64,000 bases of DNA from JAFDVL01 sp031409955 (GTDB taxonomy: Bacteria > Acidobacteriota > Blastocatellia > RBC074): NCBI GenBank assembly GCA_031409955.1, contig JANNYF010000034.1, forward strand, positions 1 to 64,000, given 5' to 3'. Both the position numbers and the translations under genes were made by a program. This document shows, one piece after another, positions 8,789 to 17,358 of the stretch. Position 1 is the first letter of the stretch. Each line of letters begins with the position of its first letter. The notes under the pieces are model-generated. The model saw only the letters and a list, made by a program, of their open reading frames with translations, ran no database searches and had not been told where the DNA came from.

Positions 8789-10480
8789 ATGTCACTTACC
8801 TTTAATCGTTTGAGATTGCGCGGCATTGCGCAGCTCCTAATTTTCACGTTGTTGACTTCGTCGTTCACGGTGTTCGCACAGGATGATCCGAAGAAAGATA
8901 AAGAGCGGGATAAGCGAAAGAAAGATCAACAACGCGCTGGCAACATAGAAAAGATGAACAGCGTGTACAAAAGGTGGATGGATGAGGATGTTGCCTACAT
9001 CATCACCGACGAAGAAAAGAAAATCTTCAAAACACTCAAGACCGACGAAGAGCGCGAGCAGTTCATTGAGCAATTTTGGTTGCGTCGCGATCCTGATCCT
9101 GACACCGATATCAACGAATACCGCGAGGACTTATACCAGCGTATTGCCTACGCCAACGAAAACTTCGCCAGCGGGATTCCCGGTTGGAAAACAGATCGTG
9201 GGCGCATCTACATTATGTTTGGCAAGCCCGACGAAAAGGAATCGCATCCTTCCGGCGGCAGCTACAATCGTCCGATTTGGGAAGGCGGCGGCACCACTTC
9301 GACGTTCCCGTTTGAGAATTGGTGGTATCGCTACATTGAAGGCGTTGGCTCCGACATTGAAATCGAATTCGTAGACCCGACCGGTTCTGGTGAATACCGC
9401 ATCGCGCGCAATGCCAATGAAAAAGACGCGTTACTGTATGTGCCGAATGCGGGGCTGACCATGTCCGAGGAACTCGGTTTGACGACCAAAGCGGATCGCA
9501 TTGCGGGCTACTCGGCCAACAATAGCAATGGCAATCAAATGTTCGGACAGCGCGCAAAGGATCAGCCGTTTGAAAAGCTGGCGCAATTGGTGGCTTTGCA
9601 ACGAGCGCCGAAAGTCAAATTCAAAGACCTCGAAGCCACACTCGGTTTTTCAGGAGACCCGAAGGTCAATGTAGACCTGCTTTCGACCGGACTGGCGATT
9701 AACTTTGCCCGTGTGACGGATTCCGCCGTGATGACGTCATTCACGTTGCAGTTGGATAATTCTGATCTAGTGTACAAATCCAGAGGCCCTTTGCAGGAAG
9801 CGGCAGCTAATATTCATGCTCGTGTTACCAATGTTTCCGGGCGGCGCGTGGGCTTGTTTGAAGATGTCGTGACGTCAAGTTACTTGCCGGAACAACTGGA
9901 CGCCGGGCAGAAATCGAAGTCCGTTTATCAGAAGGACTTGATGTTACAGCCAGGCACCTACAAAGTTGATCTGGTCGTGCGGGACGTGAACAGCGGGCGT
10001 ACCGACATCAAGAATCAGGGCTTTGTCGTACCGCGTTACAACGAAGGCGAATTGTCGTCTTCAACGCTGGTGCTGGCCTCGCGGCTGGAACCACTGAACG
10101 GACGTTTGGCCACTGGGCAGTTTGTGCGTGGTCAAATGAAAGTCATTCCGAATGCAACGGCGGAATATAACGCAGATCAAACGCTGGGACTGTACATGCA
10201 GGTGTACAACGTGGCGATTGATCAGGCGACGTTGCGTCCCAGCGTGGACATTGAATATGTCATCACGCATTCCGGCAAAGATAAAGAAGTCCTGAAATTC
10301 AAGGAAGACGGCAAGTCTGGTATGAGTTCGCTGAATGGCCAGCAAATCACCTTGGCGCGCTTGATCTCGCTCAAACAACTCCAGCCCGGCTCGTATGACG
10401 TGGCGGTGAAAGTGACGGACAATGTGGCCGTCAAAACTTTCACGCGCAAGGAAGTTTTCACGGTCGTCAAAATCAGTTAA
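8789..10480 (+). CDS. GWxTD domain-containing secreted protein
   Basis: 563 residues. The start at 8789 follows GAGGAG; an upstream in-frame ATG at 8735 lacks a site and would bury the signal peptide. The N-terminus (LLIFTLLTSSFTVFAQ) is a signal peptide, followed by a highly charged KDKERDKRKKDQQ linker. The motif GWKTDRGRIYIMFGKPDE, which names the family, lies within the first third, after a helical region with LRRDPDPDTDINEYREDLY. The C-terminal half looks like beta-sandwich repeats. GWxTD proteins are common in Acidobacteriota and Bacteroidota-type genomes and their biochemical role is unknown. A PEGA-domain gene follows. Confidence 0.9.
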   Translation: MSLTFNRLRLRGIAQLLIFTLLTSSFTVFAQDDPKKDKERDKRKKDQQRAGNIEKMNSVYKRWMDEDVAYIITDEEKKIFKTLKTDEEREQFIEQFWLRRDPDPDTDINEYREDLYQRIAYANENFASGIPGWKTDRGRIYIMFGKPDEKESHPSGGSYNRPIWEGGGTTSTFPFENWWYRYIEGVGSDIEIEFVDPTGSGEYRIARNANEKDALLYVPNAGLTMSEELGLTTKADRIAGYSANNSNGNQMFGQRAKDQPFEKLAQLVALQRAPKVKFKDLEATLGFSGDPKVNVDLLSTGLAINFARVTDSAVMTSFTLQLDNSDLVYKSRGPLQEAAANIHARVTNVSGRRVGLFEDVVTSSYLPEQLDAGQKSKSVYQKDLMLQPGTYKVDLVVRDVNSGRTDIKNQGFVVPRYNEGELSSSTLVLASRLEPLNGRLATGQFVRGQMKVIPNATAEYNADQTLGLYMQVYNVAIDQATLRPSVDIEYVITHSGKDKEVLKFKEDGKSGMSSLNGQQITLARLISLKQLQPGSYDVAVKVTDNVAVKTFTRKEVFTVVKIS

Positions 10481-10482
10481 CT

Positions 10483-10551
10483 GATTGCGGATTGAGGAAT
10501 GCAGAGTGAGGATTCACTATCGTTAGAATCTGCATTCCTCAATCCGCAATC
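10483..10551. repeat. Palindromic repeat, 23-bp perfect arms
   Basis: Arms at 10483-10505 and 10529-10551 are perfect complements (GATTGCGGATTGAGGAATGC and onward) around a 23-base loop. It begins two bases after the GWxTD stop. The arms are built of short GATTGNGG-like units and resemble half-copies at 32490-32520 and 57660-57700. It may form a terminator-like hairpin, but no T-run follows. Confidence 0.85.
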
Positions 10552-10629
10552 CACCATTCCAACCCGCCCCACCTGAAAGCTTTCTTCCTCGCCGAAAGTA
10601 CGCTCAGGATTTATCAGAGAGATTCACGT

Positions 10630-11601
10630 ATGCCGCTCGTTAATCTATTCCTCACCAAGCGTGCTGGAAACAAGCTTCTGGGCTGGTTGTTCATCGTTTG
10701 CTTTTTCACCACACACGTCCCCGTCTTTGCGCAAACAAGCCAAGCAGAACGAAAGCGGCAGGTTGTTTCCGAACGGCAACTCGACTCTGATCTCAAGCTC
10801 CTCCTGAACGATTACTATATTGGCAAACCAGTGCGCGCTAAAATCGTTATTCCGGCCAATGAACGCGGGATCGAAGTCCTGGACGGGCAGCTTAAAATTT
10901 ACCCATTGCCGGAGCTAACCGTCGCGGTGCAACCGGGTGAATTGGTACTAATCAAAGAACTCCGCTTCAAAAATAAAGAGATCGAAGTCCGCTTTAATGG
11001 TGAACATCTGGGCGAAGCAACCGAAGGCACGCCGCCTACCTTGACGCCGATTGGGCCACACGGTTCCGATGCCAGCGTGCCAAAGACCGCCTTCATTGCC
11101 AAAGCGCCGAAGCCGGTCAAAGCGCTCCCGGATCCGCGCGTGATCTTGCGCTTTTCGCGCGATATTGAAACCCGCGATTTGAATCTGCAAAGCATCAATC
11201 GCTTGCTTGCACCTGCCGTAGATATTGCTTCTCTCACGCCTGTTGCTGCCACTGCCTTGACGCCACCGACGCCGGACGCGCCGCTGCGTCCCAGTGCGCC
11301 CAGTGCAAGTGACCGCGCCCAACAAGTCGCCACCGAACAGGGCATCGCCATCGCGTCAGTCACAGGTGAGTTAGTCGGCACACCCGCCAACGTGGGCGAA
11401 TTGGTTATCGAATCCCCTATTGCCGGAGCGCGGTTGTATATTGACGGTGCATACAGCGGTACGGCTCCGCGAACGGTGCAATTGGTGATGGGCGTGCATA
11501 CGGTCTTAATCGTTGCGGCAGGTCACGGGCAATTCGAGCAAAAGTTTTTCCTCCCGGCAGGCAAAATCTCCGCCATCAAAGCCGAATTCAATCCGAAGTA
11601 A
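10630..11601 (+). CDS. Secreted protein with C-terminal PEGA domain
   Basis: 323 residues with a signal peptide ending near HVPVFAQ. The middle part is proline- and alanine-rich and unstructured in appearance. The last 65 residues form a PEGA domain (LVIESPIAGARLYIDGAYSG, then a VHTVLIVAAGH-like strand), a small beta fold found on bacterial surface proteins and thought to bind partners. The start at 10630 has only a weak AGAGAG ribosome site. It follows the GWxTD gene across the palindromic repeat at 10483 and may be co-transcribed. Function unknown. Confidence 0.85.
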   Translation: MPLVNLFLTKRAGNKLLGWLFIVCFFTTHVPVFAQTSQAERKRQVVSERQLDSDLKLLLNDYYIGKPVRAKIVIPANERGIEVLDGQLKIYPLPELTVAVQPGELVLIKELRFKNKEIEVRFNGEHLGEATEGTPPTLTPIGPHGSDASVPKTAFIAKAPKPVKALPDPRVILRFSRDIETRDLNLQSINRLLAPAVDIASLTPVAATALTPPTPDAPLRPSAPSASDRAQQVATEQGIAIASVTGELVGTPANVGELVIESPIAGARLYIDGAYSGTAPRTVQLVMGVHTVLIVAAGHGQFEQKFFLPAGKISAIKAEFNPK

Positions 11602-11605
11602 ACGA

Positions 11606-11699
11606 TTCGCCGTTCGCTATTAGCATTTCGCCCAACCTCCATTACAATCCAGCTTCCAGACAATTTTACGAAGCTAATGCTGAAGGCTAATCGCTTGCT
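11606..11699. repeat. Imperfect palindromic repeat before the MFS gene
   Basis: The left part (CGCTATTAGCATTTCG) and right part (CGAAGCTAATGCTGAAGGC) are imperfect complements that fill the whole gap between the PEGA gene and the MFS start. The right arm runs up to the ATG, leaving no Shine-Dalgarno sequence. It resembles the other word-like palindromes in this window. Confidence 0.5.
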
Positions 11700-12908
11700 A
11701 TGAAAATCTCCCGCGCTCAATGGAACACCTTATTCGCCGCGCAAGCCGGATGGATGCTGGATGCGATGGATGCGATGTTGTATTCGTTCGCGCTGACCAC
11801 GCTGATGCGTGAATTCAGCTTGAGCAGTGCGCAAGCGGGCAGCGTCGCTTCGGCAACCTTGTTGACCGCTGCGATTGGCGGCATCGGCTTTGGCATTCTG
11901 GCGGATCGCATTGGACGTAAGACGGCGCTTTCGCTGACGTTGTTGCTGTACTCCATCGCCAGCGCAGGCACGGCAACAGTTGGGTGGATACCGGTTTCGC
12001 CGCTGCTGCAATTGATTTTCTGGCGTGGTTTGCTGGGCTTTGGGATGGGCGGCGAATGGGCTTGCGGAGCGGCGTTGGTGGCAGAGAGTTGGCCCGCCGA
12101 ATTGCGTGGGCGCGCGATTGCGATTATGCAATCGGGCTGGGCGATTGGTTACATTCTGGCAGCGTTACTGGCGGCTGCGTTTTTGCCGAATTGGCGGTTG
12201 TTGTTTGTGATTGGTTTGTTTCCGGCATTGTTGACGTTGTGGGTGCGACGACATGTGCCGGAAACGCTGGACGAAGAGCATAAACAAAATCCTGCTTCGC
12301 CGCTCGAAGTGTTCGCGCCTGCCTTTCGCAAATTCACGTTGCGGGCGGGCAGCGTAGCGATTTGCGTGTTGATTGCCTACTGGGGCGTGTTCACGTGGCT
12401 GCCGGGGTTTCTGGCTTCATCTGTCGAACGCGGCGGCGCGGGGATGAGCATTGTCCGCAGCACGTGGTGGATTATTCCCGTGCAAGTCGGCGCGTTCTTT
12501 GGCTACTTGAGTTTTGGCGTGATTGCCGATTGGTTAGGGCGCAAGCCTGCGTTTATTTTGTACCTGCTTATCACTGCGATTGTGACACCGATCTATGGTC
12601 TGAACGCGACGAATCAAACGTTGCTGATGACGTTGGGGCCGGTGCTAGGATTTTTCGGTTCGGGTTATTTTGGCATCTTCGGTGCGATGGTTTCGGAGCT
12701 GTTTCCGCAACGGATTCGCGCGACGGCGCTCGGTGTGATTTACAACATTGGTCGCGCATTAAGTGCCACTGCGCCCTGGTTGGTCGGCGCTATCGCGGAA
12801 CGCAAAGGCGTGGGCAGCGCACTCGGCGTGACTTCATTGTTTTTGCTCGCAGGCGCAGCGTTGATGCTGACCTTGCCGGAAACGCGTGGAAAACAGCTCG
12901 AAGCTTGA
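11700..12908 (+). CDS. MFS transporter (metabolite:H+ symporter type)
   Basis: 402 residues with about twelve hydrophobic segments. The loop signature GILADRIGRKTAL lies between helices 2 and 3, with a related GVIADWLGRKPAF in the second half, as expected of the major facilitator fold. The start WMLDAMDAMLYSFAL carries the acidic D-x-x-D in helix 1 seen in the sialate and aromatic-acid symporter groups (NanT, MhpT). The middle is compatible with a carboxylate:proton symporter, but the substrate cannot be assigned. No catabolic genes lie alongside. No clear ribosome site is visible at the start, which directly follows a palindromic repeat. Confidence 0.88.
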   Translation: MKISRAQWNTLFAAQAGWMLDAMDAMLYSFALTTLMREFSLSSAQAGSVASATLLTAAIGGIGFGILADRIGRKTALSLTLLLYSIASAGTATVGWIPVSPLLQLIFWRGLLGFGMGGEWACGAALVAESWPAELRGRAIAIMQSGWAIGYILAALLAAAFLPNWRLLFVIGLFPALLTLWVRRHVPETLDEEHKQNPASPLEVFAPAFRKFTLRAGSVAICVLIAYWGVFTWLPGFLASSVERGGAGMSIVRSTWWIIPVQVGAFFGYLSFGVIADWLGRKPAFILYLLITAIVTPIYGLNATNQTLLMTLGPVLGFFGSGYFGIFGAMVSELFPQRIRATALGVIYNIGRALSATAPWLVGAIAERKGVGSALGVTSLFLLAGAALMLTLPETRGKQLEA

Positions 12909-13037
12909 GCCGCCATCTAGTTTTTCTGATTGCGTTAGTGAATGATCTTGGCAGTTTCAGGGAAGTAGCTTATTATCACTTGACCTTAAAGAGGGTTGGC
13001 TTGGCAAGTATATTCATAGAAAGTAGTAGGTAAATTT

Positions 13038-13397
13038 ATGCAAAACAGAAAGCCAAATAAAAAAGCAAAGGTCGGGAATTATCAAACAGATAACCGACAA
13101 AGCAGCGTTCAAGAAACACTTCCGGTTCGTGTTTTCGTTATGAATTTGCCTTATCGTCGTACCAGGAAATTTTCATTTTGGGATGGTTTTTTCGCGCCAG
13201 TATGGGCTGCCTTTGACATTCTAAAACCAAGAAAAAGCTTAGGCAATACAAACGATACGGAAACATTTCTTGCGACGACGAGCGACCACATAATGACTGG
13301 GTTAGATATTCAGAAATCCTTGCGAAAGGTGCTTATAAAACATGTCGGAACAATCCCCGTCTTCGACCAAAATACCGGAGAAGTCTCAAGCCGTTAG
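13038..13397 (+). CDS. Hypothetical protein overlapping a DUF2335 gene
   Basis: 119 residues, rich in Lys and Arg at the N-terminus (MQNRKPNKKAKVGNYQ). There is no signal peptide; one short hydrophobic patch (FFAPVWAAFDIL) is present. An AGGT-type ribosome site precedes the ATG. The 3' end overlaps the DUF2335 gene by 56 bases in a different frame, which suggests translational coupling. I do not recognise the family. The region is more AT-rich than its neighbours, hinting at horizontal acquisition. Confidence 0.6.
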   Translation: MQNRKPNKKAKVGNYQTDNRQSSVQETLPVRVFVMNLPYRRTRKFSFWDGFFAPVWAAFDILKPRKSLGNTNDTETFLATTSDHIMTGLDIQKSLRKVLIKHVGTIPVFDQNTGEVSSR

Positions 13398-13944
13398 CAA
13401 TCCGCTCCCGCCTTCAGCCGAAGGTGAAGTTAAGCTCATACCTGCACAGGTCATAGATGGTCAAATTATCGTTGACCCTAACACCACTTCTGCGTCGCTG
13501 GAAAATGGTCAGATTCTTCTCGCCGTTAATACGACTGTACAAGCGGTGAATTATTCGGGTGGATTTCCGCCACCAGAATTTCTGGAATTTGCAGAGAAGC
13601 ATTATTCTGGCGCTACGAAGGAAGTCTTTGAAGGGTTTCGGATAGAGCAGCAGCATCGCCACTCCCTTGAAAAACGGGCACAAAGCGCAGACATCGCCCT
13701 TTCCTACATCGGGCTTGTAGTTGGCAGCATCTTACTGTTGTCGCTTGTGCTAGGCAGCATCTTTATGTTTGCGACAGGAAACATCCAGGGTGGTACAGCG
13801 GCGCTGAGTCTGACTGGGGTCATTGCATTATTTGGCTATTTTATTCGCCTGAGCAGAGCAAAACGCGAAGATTTAGACAAGATTCCAGAGCCAAAAACTC
13901 GGCAACCCGCCCAGAAAAAGACAAAGTCTTTGCCAAAAAAATAA
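13342..13944 (+). CDS. DUF2335 membrane protein
   Basis: 200 residues. The family signature is seen at about residues 73-115: FPPPEFLEFAEKHYSGATKE, then a helix with QQHRHSLEKRAQ. Two membrane helices follow (IGLVVGSILLLSLVLGSIF and AALSLTGVIALFGYFI), then a lysine-rich cytoplasmic tail. AAAGGTG precedes the start. DUF2335 proteins are small inner-membrane proteins without a settled function and are often found in accessory DNA. The overlapping upstream gene at 13038 may encode its partner. Confidence 0.82.
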   Translation: MSEQSPSSTKIPEKSQAVSNPLPPSAEGEVKLIPAQVIDGQIIVDPNTTSASLENGQILLAVNTTVQAVNYSGGFPPPEFLEFAEKHYSGATKEVFEGFRIEQQHRHSLEKRAQSADIALSYIGLVVGSILLLSLVLGSIFMFATGNIQGGTAALSLTGVIALFGYFIRLSRAKREDLDKIPEPKTRQPAQKKTKSLPKK

Positions 13945-14166
13945 CTGATAAAAAGCTCAGCGATTAACACTATTGCCCAAATGAGAGTCTTCAAGTATGT
14001 CTTGGTTCTTTCTTGCATAGCTTGAGAGCGTTAAACTGTTCCGCTTGGCAGCCGTAATTTTGCTTACAACTTTTTTCTGCCATCGCAATCACTTCTCTTC
14101 AGCGCTATAATTCGCGCCGTCGCAAAACTCATTTATCCATTTACCAACCAAATGAAAGGAAAACCC

Positions 14167-14634
14167 ATGTCTGCACCTGCATCACATCTTGATCCATTTA
14201 TCGCCAACTGGAACCGCGTTCACAAACAAAGCGTCAGCATCATGAAATCTGCGCCCAACGACAAATACGATTGGAAACCCGCCGACACTGCGATGCCGCT
14301 TGGCGAATTGATAAACCATTTGTACATCGCCGAATCCCTGTTCATTGACTCGGCGCTGACGGGTGGATTTAAGCCAGAAAACTTGCCCAAGGCCATCAAC
14401 AACACCGATGAGTTGATTGCAGCTTTCGATCAATTACACATAGAGGGCGTAGCGAAAATTGCTTCACTCACGCCTGAGCAGATGAGCGAAACTGTCGCGC
14501 CCTTCGGGCCTGAAAAAGCAATGCCGCGTTCGTTCCTGATGAACGTCATGCTCGAACACGAAATTCATCATCGCGGTCAGTTGTACACCTACCTGCGCAT
14601 TCTGGGCTGCGAATGTCCACCGCTGTTTGGCTAA
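14167..14634 (+). CDS. DinB family protein
   Basis: 155 residues. The start at 14167 is placed at the second ATG, preceded by AAAGGA; the first ATG at 14152 lies inside that site. The four-helix DinB/YfiT fold is indicated by the metal-ligand pattern: a His in GELINHLYIAES and the HEIHHRGQLYTYLRILG motif near the C-terminus. Relatives are damage-induced proteins or metal-dependent thiol transferases; the exact reaction is unknown. A TATAAT box at 14106-14111 may be its -10 element. A palindromic repeat follows. Confidence 0.88.
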   Translation: MSAPASHLDPFIANWNRVHKQSVSIMKSAPNDKYDWKPADTAMPLGELINHLYIAESLFIDSALTGGFKPENLPKAINNTDELIAAFDQLHIEGVAKIASLTPEQMSETVAPFGPEKAMPRSFLMNVMLEHEIHHRGQLYTYLRILGCECPPLFG

Positions 14635-14643
14635 AGAATTTTC

Positions 14644-14724
14644 AGACAGGATTCACAAGATTGACAAGATCAGAAACCTTCTCGATTTTATGGTTTTATC
14701 GTGTTCATCTTGTGAATCCTGTCT
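14644..14724. repeat. Palindromic repeat, 18-bp perfect arms
   Basis: Arms AGACAGGATTCACAAGAT (14644-14661) and its exact complement (14707-14724) flank a 45-base centre. The repeat fills the gap between the DinB gene and the alkyltransferase-like gene. I recall very similar sequence between genes in other unrelated bacterial genomes, so it is probably a widespread mobile palindrome. Confidence 0.85.
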
Positions 14725-14744
14725 AGTTCCCTCTTCCACCAACA

Positions 14745-15161
14745 ATGGCAAAAAACATCATCGGCAATGCCGTCAAACATCGCCCGCAAGATGATCCGAG
14801 CTACCGCGAACGCGCGTATGAATTAGTCCTGCGCATTCCGCCGGGTCGCGTGATGAGCTATGGCCTCGTCGCAAAAGTTTTAGGCATCGGCTATGACGCC
14901 CGCGCCATCGGCAACATTATGTATGCGACGCCGAACGAGGATGGTCGCAACATTCCCTGGCATCGCGTTCTCAATGCACAGGGCCGCTGCTCAACGGCGG
15001 GACTGACCTCACCGCCCGATTTGCAACAACGCTTGCTCGAAGGCGAAGGTATTGTCTTCAATGAAAAAGGATGTTGCGCAGTGGATCAATATTTGTGGAC
15101 GCCGCCCGAATACGAGGCGGAAAGCAAACCGATCAATCAAGGCAGTTTGTTTGACCAGTAA
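14745..15161 (+). CDS. Alkyltransferase-like protein (ATL), MGMT fold without the acceptor cysteine
   Basis: 138 residues, one MGMT DNA-binding domain. The family active-site motif PCHRV reads PWHRV here (Trp72), so no alkyl acceptor exists. This is the hallmark of ATL proteins such as E. coli YbaZ, which bind O6-alkylguanine, flip it out and direct nucleotide excision repair. The conserved YDARAIGNIM helix supplies the finger arginine. A C-terminal extension (QYLWTPPEYEAE) matches other ATLs. It stands 27 bases upstream of the secreted protein gene at 15189. Confidence 0.88.
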   Translation: MAKNIIGNAVKHRPQDDPSYRERAYELVLRIPPGRVMSYGLVAKVLGIGYDARAIGNIMYATPNEDGRNIPWHRVLNAQGRCSTAGLTSPPDLQQRLLEGEGIVFNEKGCCAVDQYLWTPPEYEAESKPINQGSLFDQ

Positions 15162-15188
15162 GTAGCAACGCGAAGGAGAACTCAATTT

Positions 15189-16127
15189 ATGCCCGTCCGC
15201 CCATTTCTTTTGAGTTTCAGCTTCCTGTTTTTGTTTGTGGTCACATTCGCACAACCGCGCACAACGACGGCTCCCGCGCGCAAAACCTTCAATCATCCAA
15301 AAGGTTTTAGCTTTCAATACCCGGCGGATTGGCGCGTGGACAGCCAGGCGGAATTCGCGCAACTGTTGCCGCCCGGCCTCACCGCTGAAGATCAAACCGA
15401 AAACTTTCGCATCCTGACCGAAGCCGTTCCCGTAGACGCTGCCGATCCACGCTTCACCGCCGAACTCGATCAGCTCGCGGCGCAGATTCCCGGCTTCAGC
15501 AAAGTCGGCGCAACGCAAAGTTATCCAACCAAAAGCGGCGTCGGTGTGCGCGGCACGTGGGCGGGAACAAACATGCAGACCCGGCAAGCCATTCAAATTC
15601 GGATGTACGCGACAACCGTGAATAGATTGGCGATTGTGTTATTTGCCGCTGGACAGACAAGCAAGTTGGACGCGCGCGAAACAGCACTGCGTGACATCGC
15701 GCTCAGCGTTGCGATGACGATTGCCACATCGGCGCAATCCTCTGGGCTGCAGACGCCCGCAAACATTGATCGCTCGCCACTAGCGCAACAATGGTTGCAA
15801 CGATTGCGCGGTAAGAAGCTGACGATTATGAGCAGTTACAGCAGCGGTTCGTCGGGCGGGATGAGCAGCAAAACCGAAATCTATTTGAATGCCAACAGCA
15901 GTTTTCAAGGCCGCTCCGAAAGCTCCGTTTCGATTTATGTGGAAGGCGCAAACGGTTCATCCGGCGGCGTCCAAAAAGCGGCTGGCGCGTGGCGCATTTA
16001 TGCGAAAGACGGGCGCGCGATCCTTGAAATGAAATATGAAAATGGGCAAACCGAAAGCTCACTTTTAGAAGACCGCAACGGCCAAACCTTCATCAACGGC
16101 AAGCGCGTCTTTGTCACCGAACAGTAG
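15189..16127 (+). CDS. Secreted protein of unknown function
   Basis: 312 residues. AAGGAG precedes the start. A signal peptide (LLSFSFLFLFVVTFAQP) is followed by a domain beginning FNHPKGFSFQYPADWRV, a pattern typical of PsbP/TPR-associated secreted domains. The C-terminal part is Ser/Gly-rich with beta-strand character (SSYSSGSSGGMSSKTEIYL). No catalytic residues are apparent. It is followed nine bases later by the YbjQ gene, so the two are probably co-transcribed. Confidence 0.8.
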   Translation: MPVRPFLLSFSFLFLFVVTFAQPRTTTAPARKTFNHPKGFSFQYPADWRVDSQAEFAQLLPPGLTAEDQTENFRILTEAVPVDAADPRFTAELDQLAAQIPGFSKVGATQSYPTKSGVGVRGTWAGTNMQTRQAIQIRMYATTVNRLAIVLFAAGQTSKLDARETALRDIALSVAMTIATSAQSSGLQTPANIDRSPLAQQWLQRLRGKKLTIMSSYSSGSSGGMSSKTEIYLNANSSFQGRSESSVSIYVEGANGSSGGVQKAAGAWRIYAKDGRAILEMKYENGQTESSLLEDRNGQTFINGKRVFVTEQ

Positions 16128-16136
16128 GGAGAAACT

Positions 16137-16556
16137 ATGGAAAATGTCCCCGTCAGACAAGCGCCCTATCAAGTTGCGAAGCCAATCTATTCCGTCGCAC
16201 ATCACATGGTCACGACTGCATTTGAGTTGCCGGGGTTTCGCGTGGTGCGCAATCTGGGCGTTGTGCGTGGCATCACTGTGCGCTCGCGTTCGGTCTTCGG
16301 CACGATTGGCGCAACCTTTCAAACGATGGTCGGCGGCAACATTTCCCTCTTCACACAACTCTGCGAAAAAGCGCGCGAAGAAGCGTTTGAAATCATGATC
16401 CAGCACGCTTCGGAAATCGGCGCGAACGGCATCATCGGCGCGCGCTACGATGCCAACGAACTAATGAGCGGCGTCACCGAAGTGCTGGCGTATGGCACAG
16501 CGGTGATTGTGCAGCCCATTGAAACGGCGAGTTATCAATCGCTCGACAATCAGTAA
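16137..16556 (+). CDS. YbjQ family (UPF0145) heavy-metal-binding-domain protein
   Basis: 139 residues. The family hallmarks are all present: LGVVRGITVRSRSVFGTIGA near the middle, then a long helix (CEKAREEAFEIMIQHASEIG) and ANGIIGARYDANEL. The fold forms oligomeric rings in known structures; its role is uncertain, with metal binding proposed from distant similarity. GGGAGAAACT just upstream serves as ribosome site. The N-terminus is about 40 residues longer than the shortest family members. Confidence 0.88.
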   Translation: MENVPVRQAPYQVAKPIYSVAHHMVTTAFELPGFRVVRNLGVVRGITVRSRSVFGTIGATFQTMVGGNISLFTQLCEKAREEAFEIMIQHASEIGANGIIGARYDANELMSGVTEVLAYGTAVIVQPIETASYQSLDNQ

Positions 16557-16570
16557 CTTGCAAGCCAGTT

Positions 16571-16667
16571 GCCTGATTCCCGATTCCCGATCCCTGATTC
16601 CTGACCACAAAATGATAGCGGCGCAAAAACGGATTTTGGGATCAGGAATCGGGAATCAGGAATTAGG
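16571..16667. repeat. Dispersed palindromic repeat, family A (copy 1)
   Basis: The left part is built of CTGATTCCCGATTCC words, the right part of their complement. The centre contains CCACAAAATGATAGCGGCG. A second copy with similar centre and arms lies at 57746-57833. This copy ends just before the YceI start. Confidence 0.8.
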
Positions 16668-16682
16668 TTCGTCCTTTGATTT

Positions 16683-17348
16683 ATGGTGAGACCCAAAATA
16701 CTCTTGCTCGCAATGTTGTTTGGGCTTGTATTCATGCAAAGCCCAAGCGTCGTTTCCGCCCAGCGTCGTAAAGCTCCGAAAAAGCCTGCAACCGTTGCAG
16801 CAAAAACGTATTCCATCTCCGCCGCGCAAAGCCAACTCACGCTCACGCTCATTCAGGAAGGTGTGCTGCGCAAAATTCATCCCACGCATCACGTCGGCGT
16901 CAAAAGCTTCAGCGGACGCATTCAACTTCCGGCAGATGAAAGCAAAGCATTGGCGGAACTCGACGCCGAAGCGAAGTCCTTCGTCAATATTGACAGCGAT
17001 ATGAAAGACTTCGAGCGCAGCGGCTTTCACAAAGTCCTGCACGAAGAAGTGTTGGCGAGTGACCGCTTCCCCACGATCAAGTTTCGCTCTGTCTCCATCA
17101 CGAACGTCCAAAAATCCGGCGACCATCGCAGCTTCACTCTCAATGGCGATTTGACGTTGCGCGGCGTGACGCGACGCGTGGCGTTCCCCGTCAAAGTTAC
17201 AATCAACGGCAAACAACTCCACGCGACGGGCGAAGAGAATATTAAGCAAACCGATTTCGGCATCACGCCCTATTCCGGCGGCTTAGGCACGATCAAAATT
17301 GGCGACCAACTCAAGGTCAGTTTTGTAATCGTCGCGCAAGCTTCCTAA
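16683..17348 (+). CDS. YceI family periplasmic protein
   Basis: 221 residues. A signal peptide (ILLLAMLFGLVFMQSPSVVSAQ) precedes the lipocalin-like YceI barrel. The family pattern is seen: a first strand around TYSISAAQSQLTLTL, FPTIKFRSVSI, DLTLRGVTRRVAFPV and FGITPYSGGLGTIKIGDQL. YceI proteins bind isoprenoid-type lipids and are exported. The first strand normally has a W-x-D motif that is not obvious here. No Shine-Dalgarno is seen, since the start follows the palindromic repeat directly. The aldehyde dehydrogenase gene begins ten bases downstream. Confidence 0.87.
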   Translation: MVRPKILLLAMLFGLVFMQSPSVVSAQRRKAPKKPATVAAKTYSISAAQSQLTLTLIQEGVLRKIHPTHHVGVKSFSGRIQLPADESKALAELDAEAKSFVNIDSDMKDFERSGFHKVLHEEVLASDRFPTIKFRSVSITNVQKSGDHRSFTLNGDLTLRGVTRRVAFPVKVTINGKQLHATGEENIKQTDFGITPYSGGLGTIKIGDQLKVSFVIVAQAS

Positions 17349-17358
17349 GAGGTTTTGT

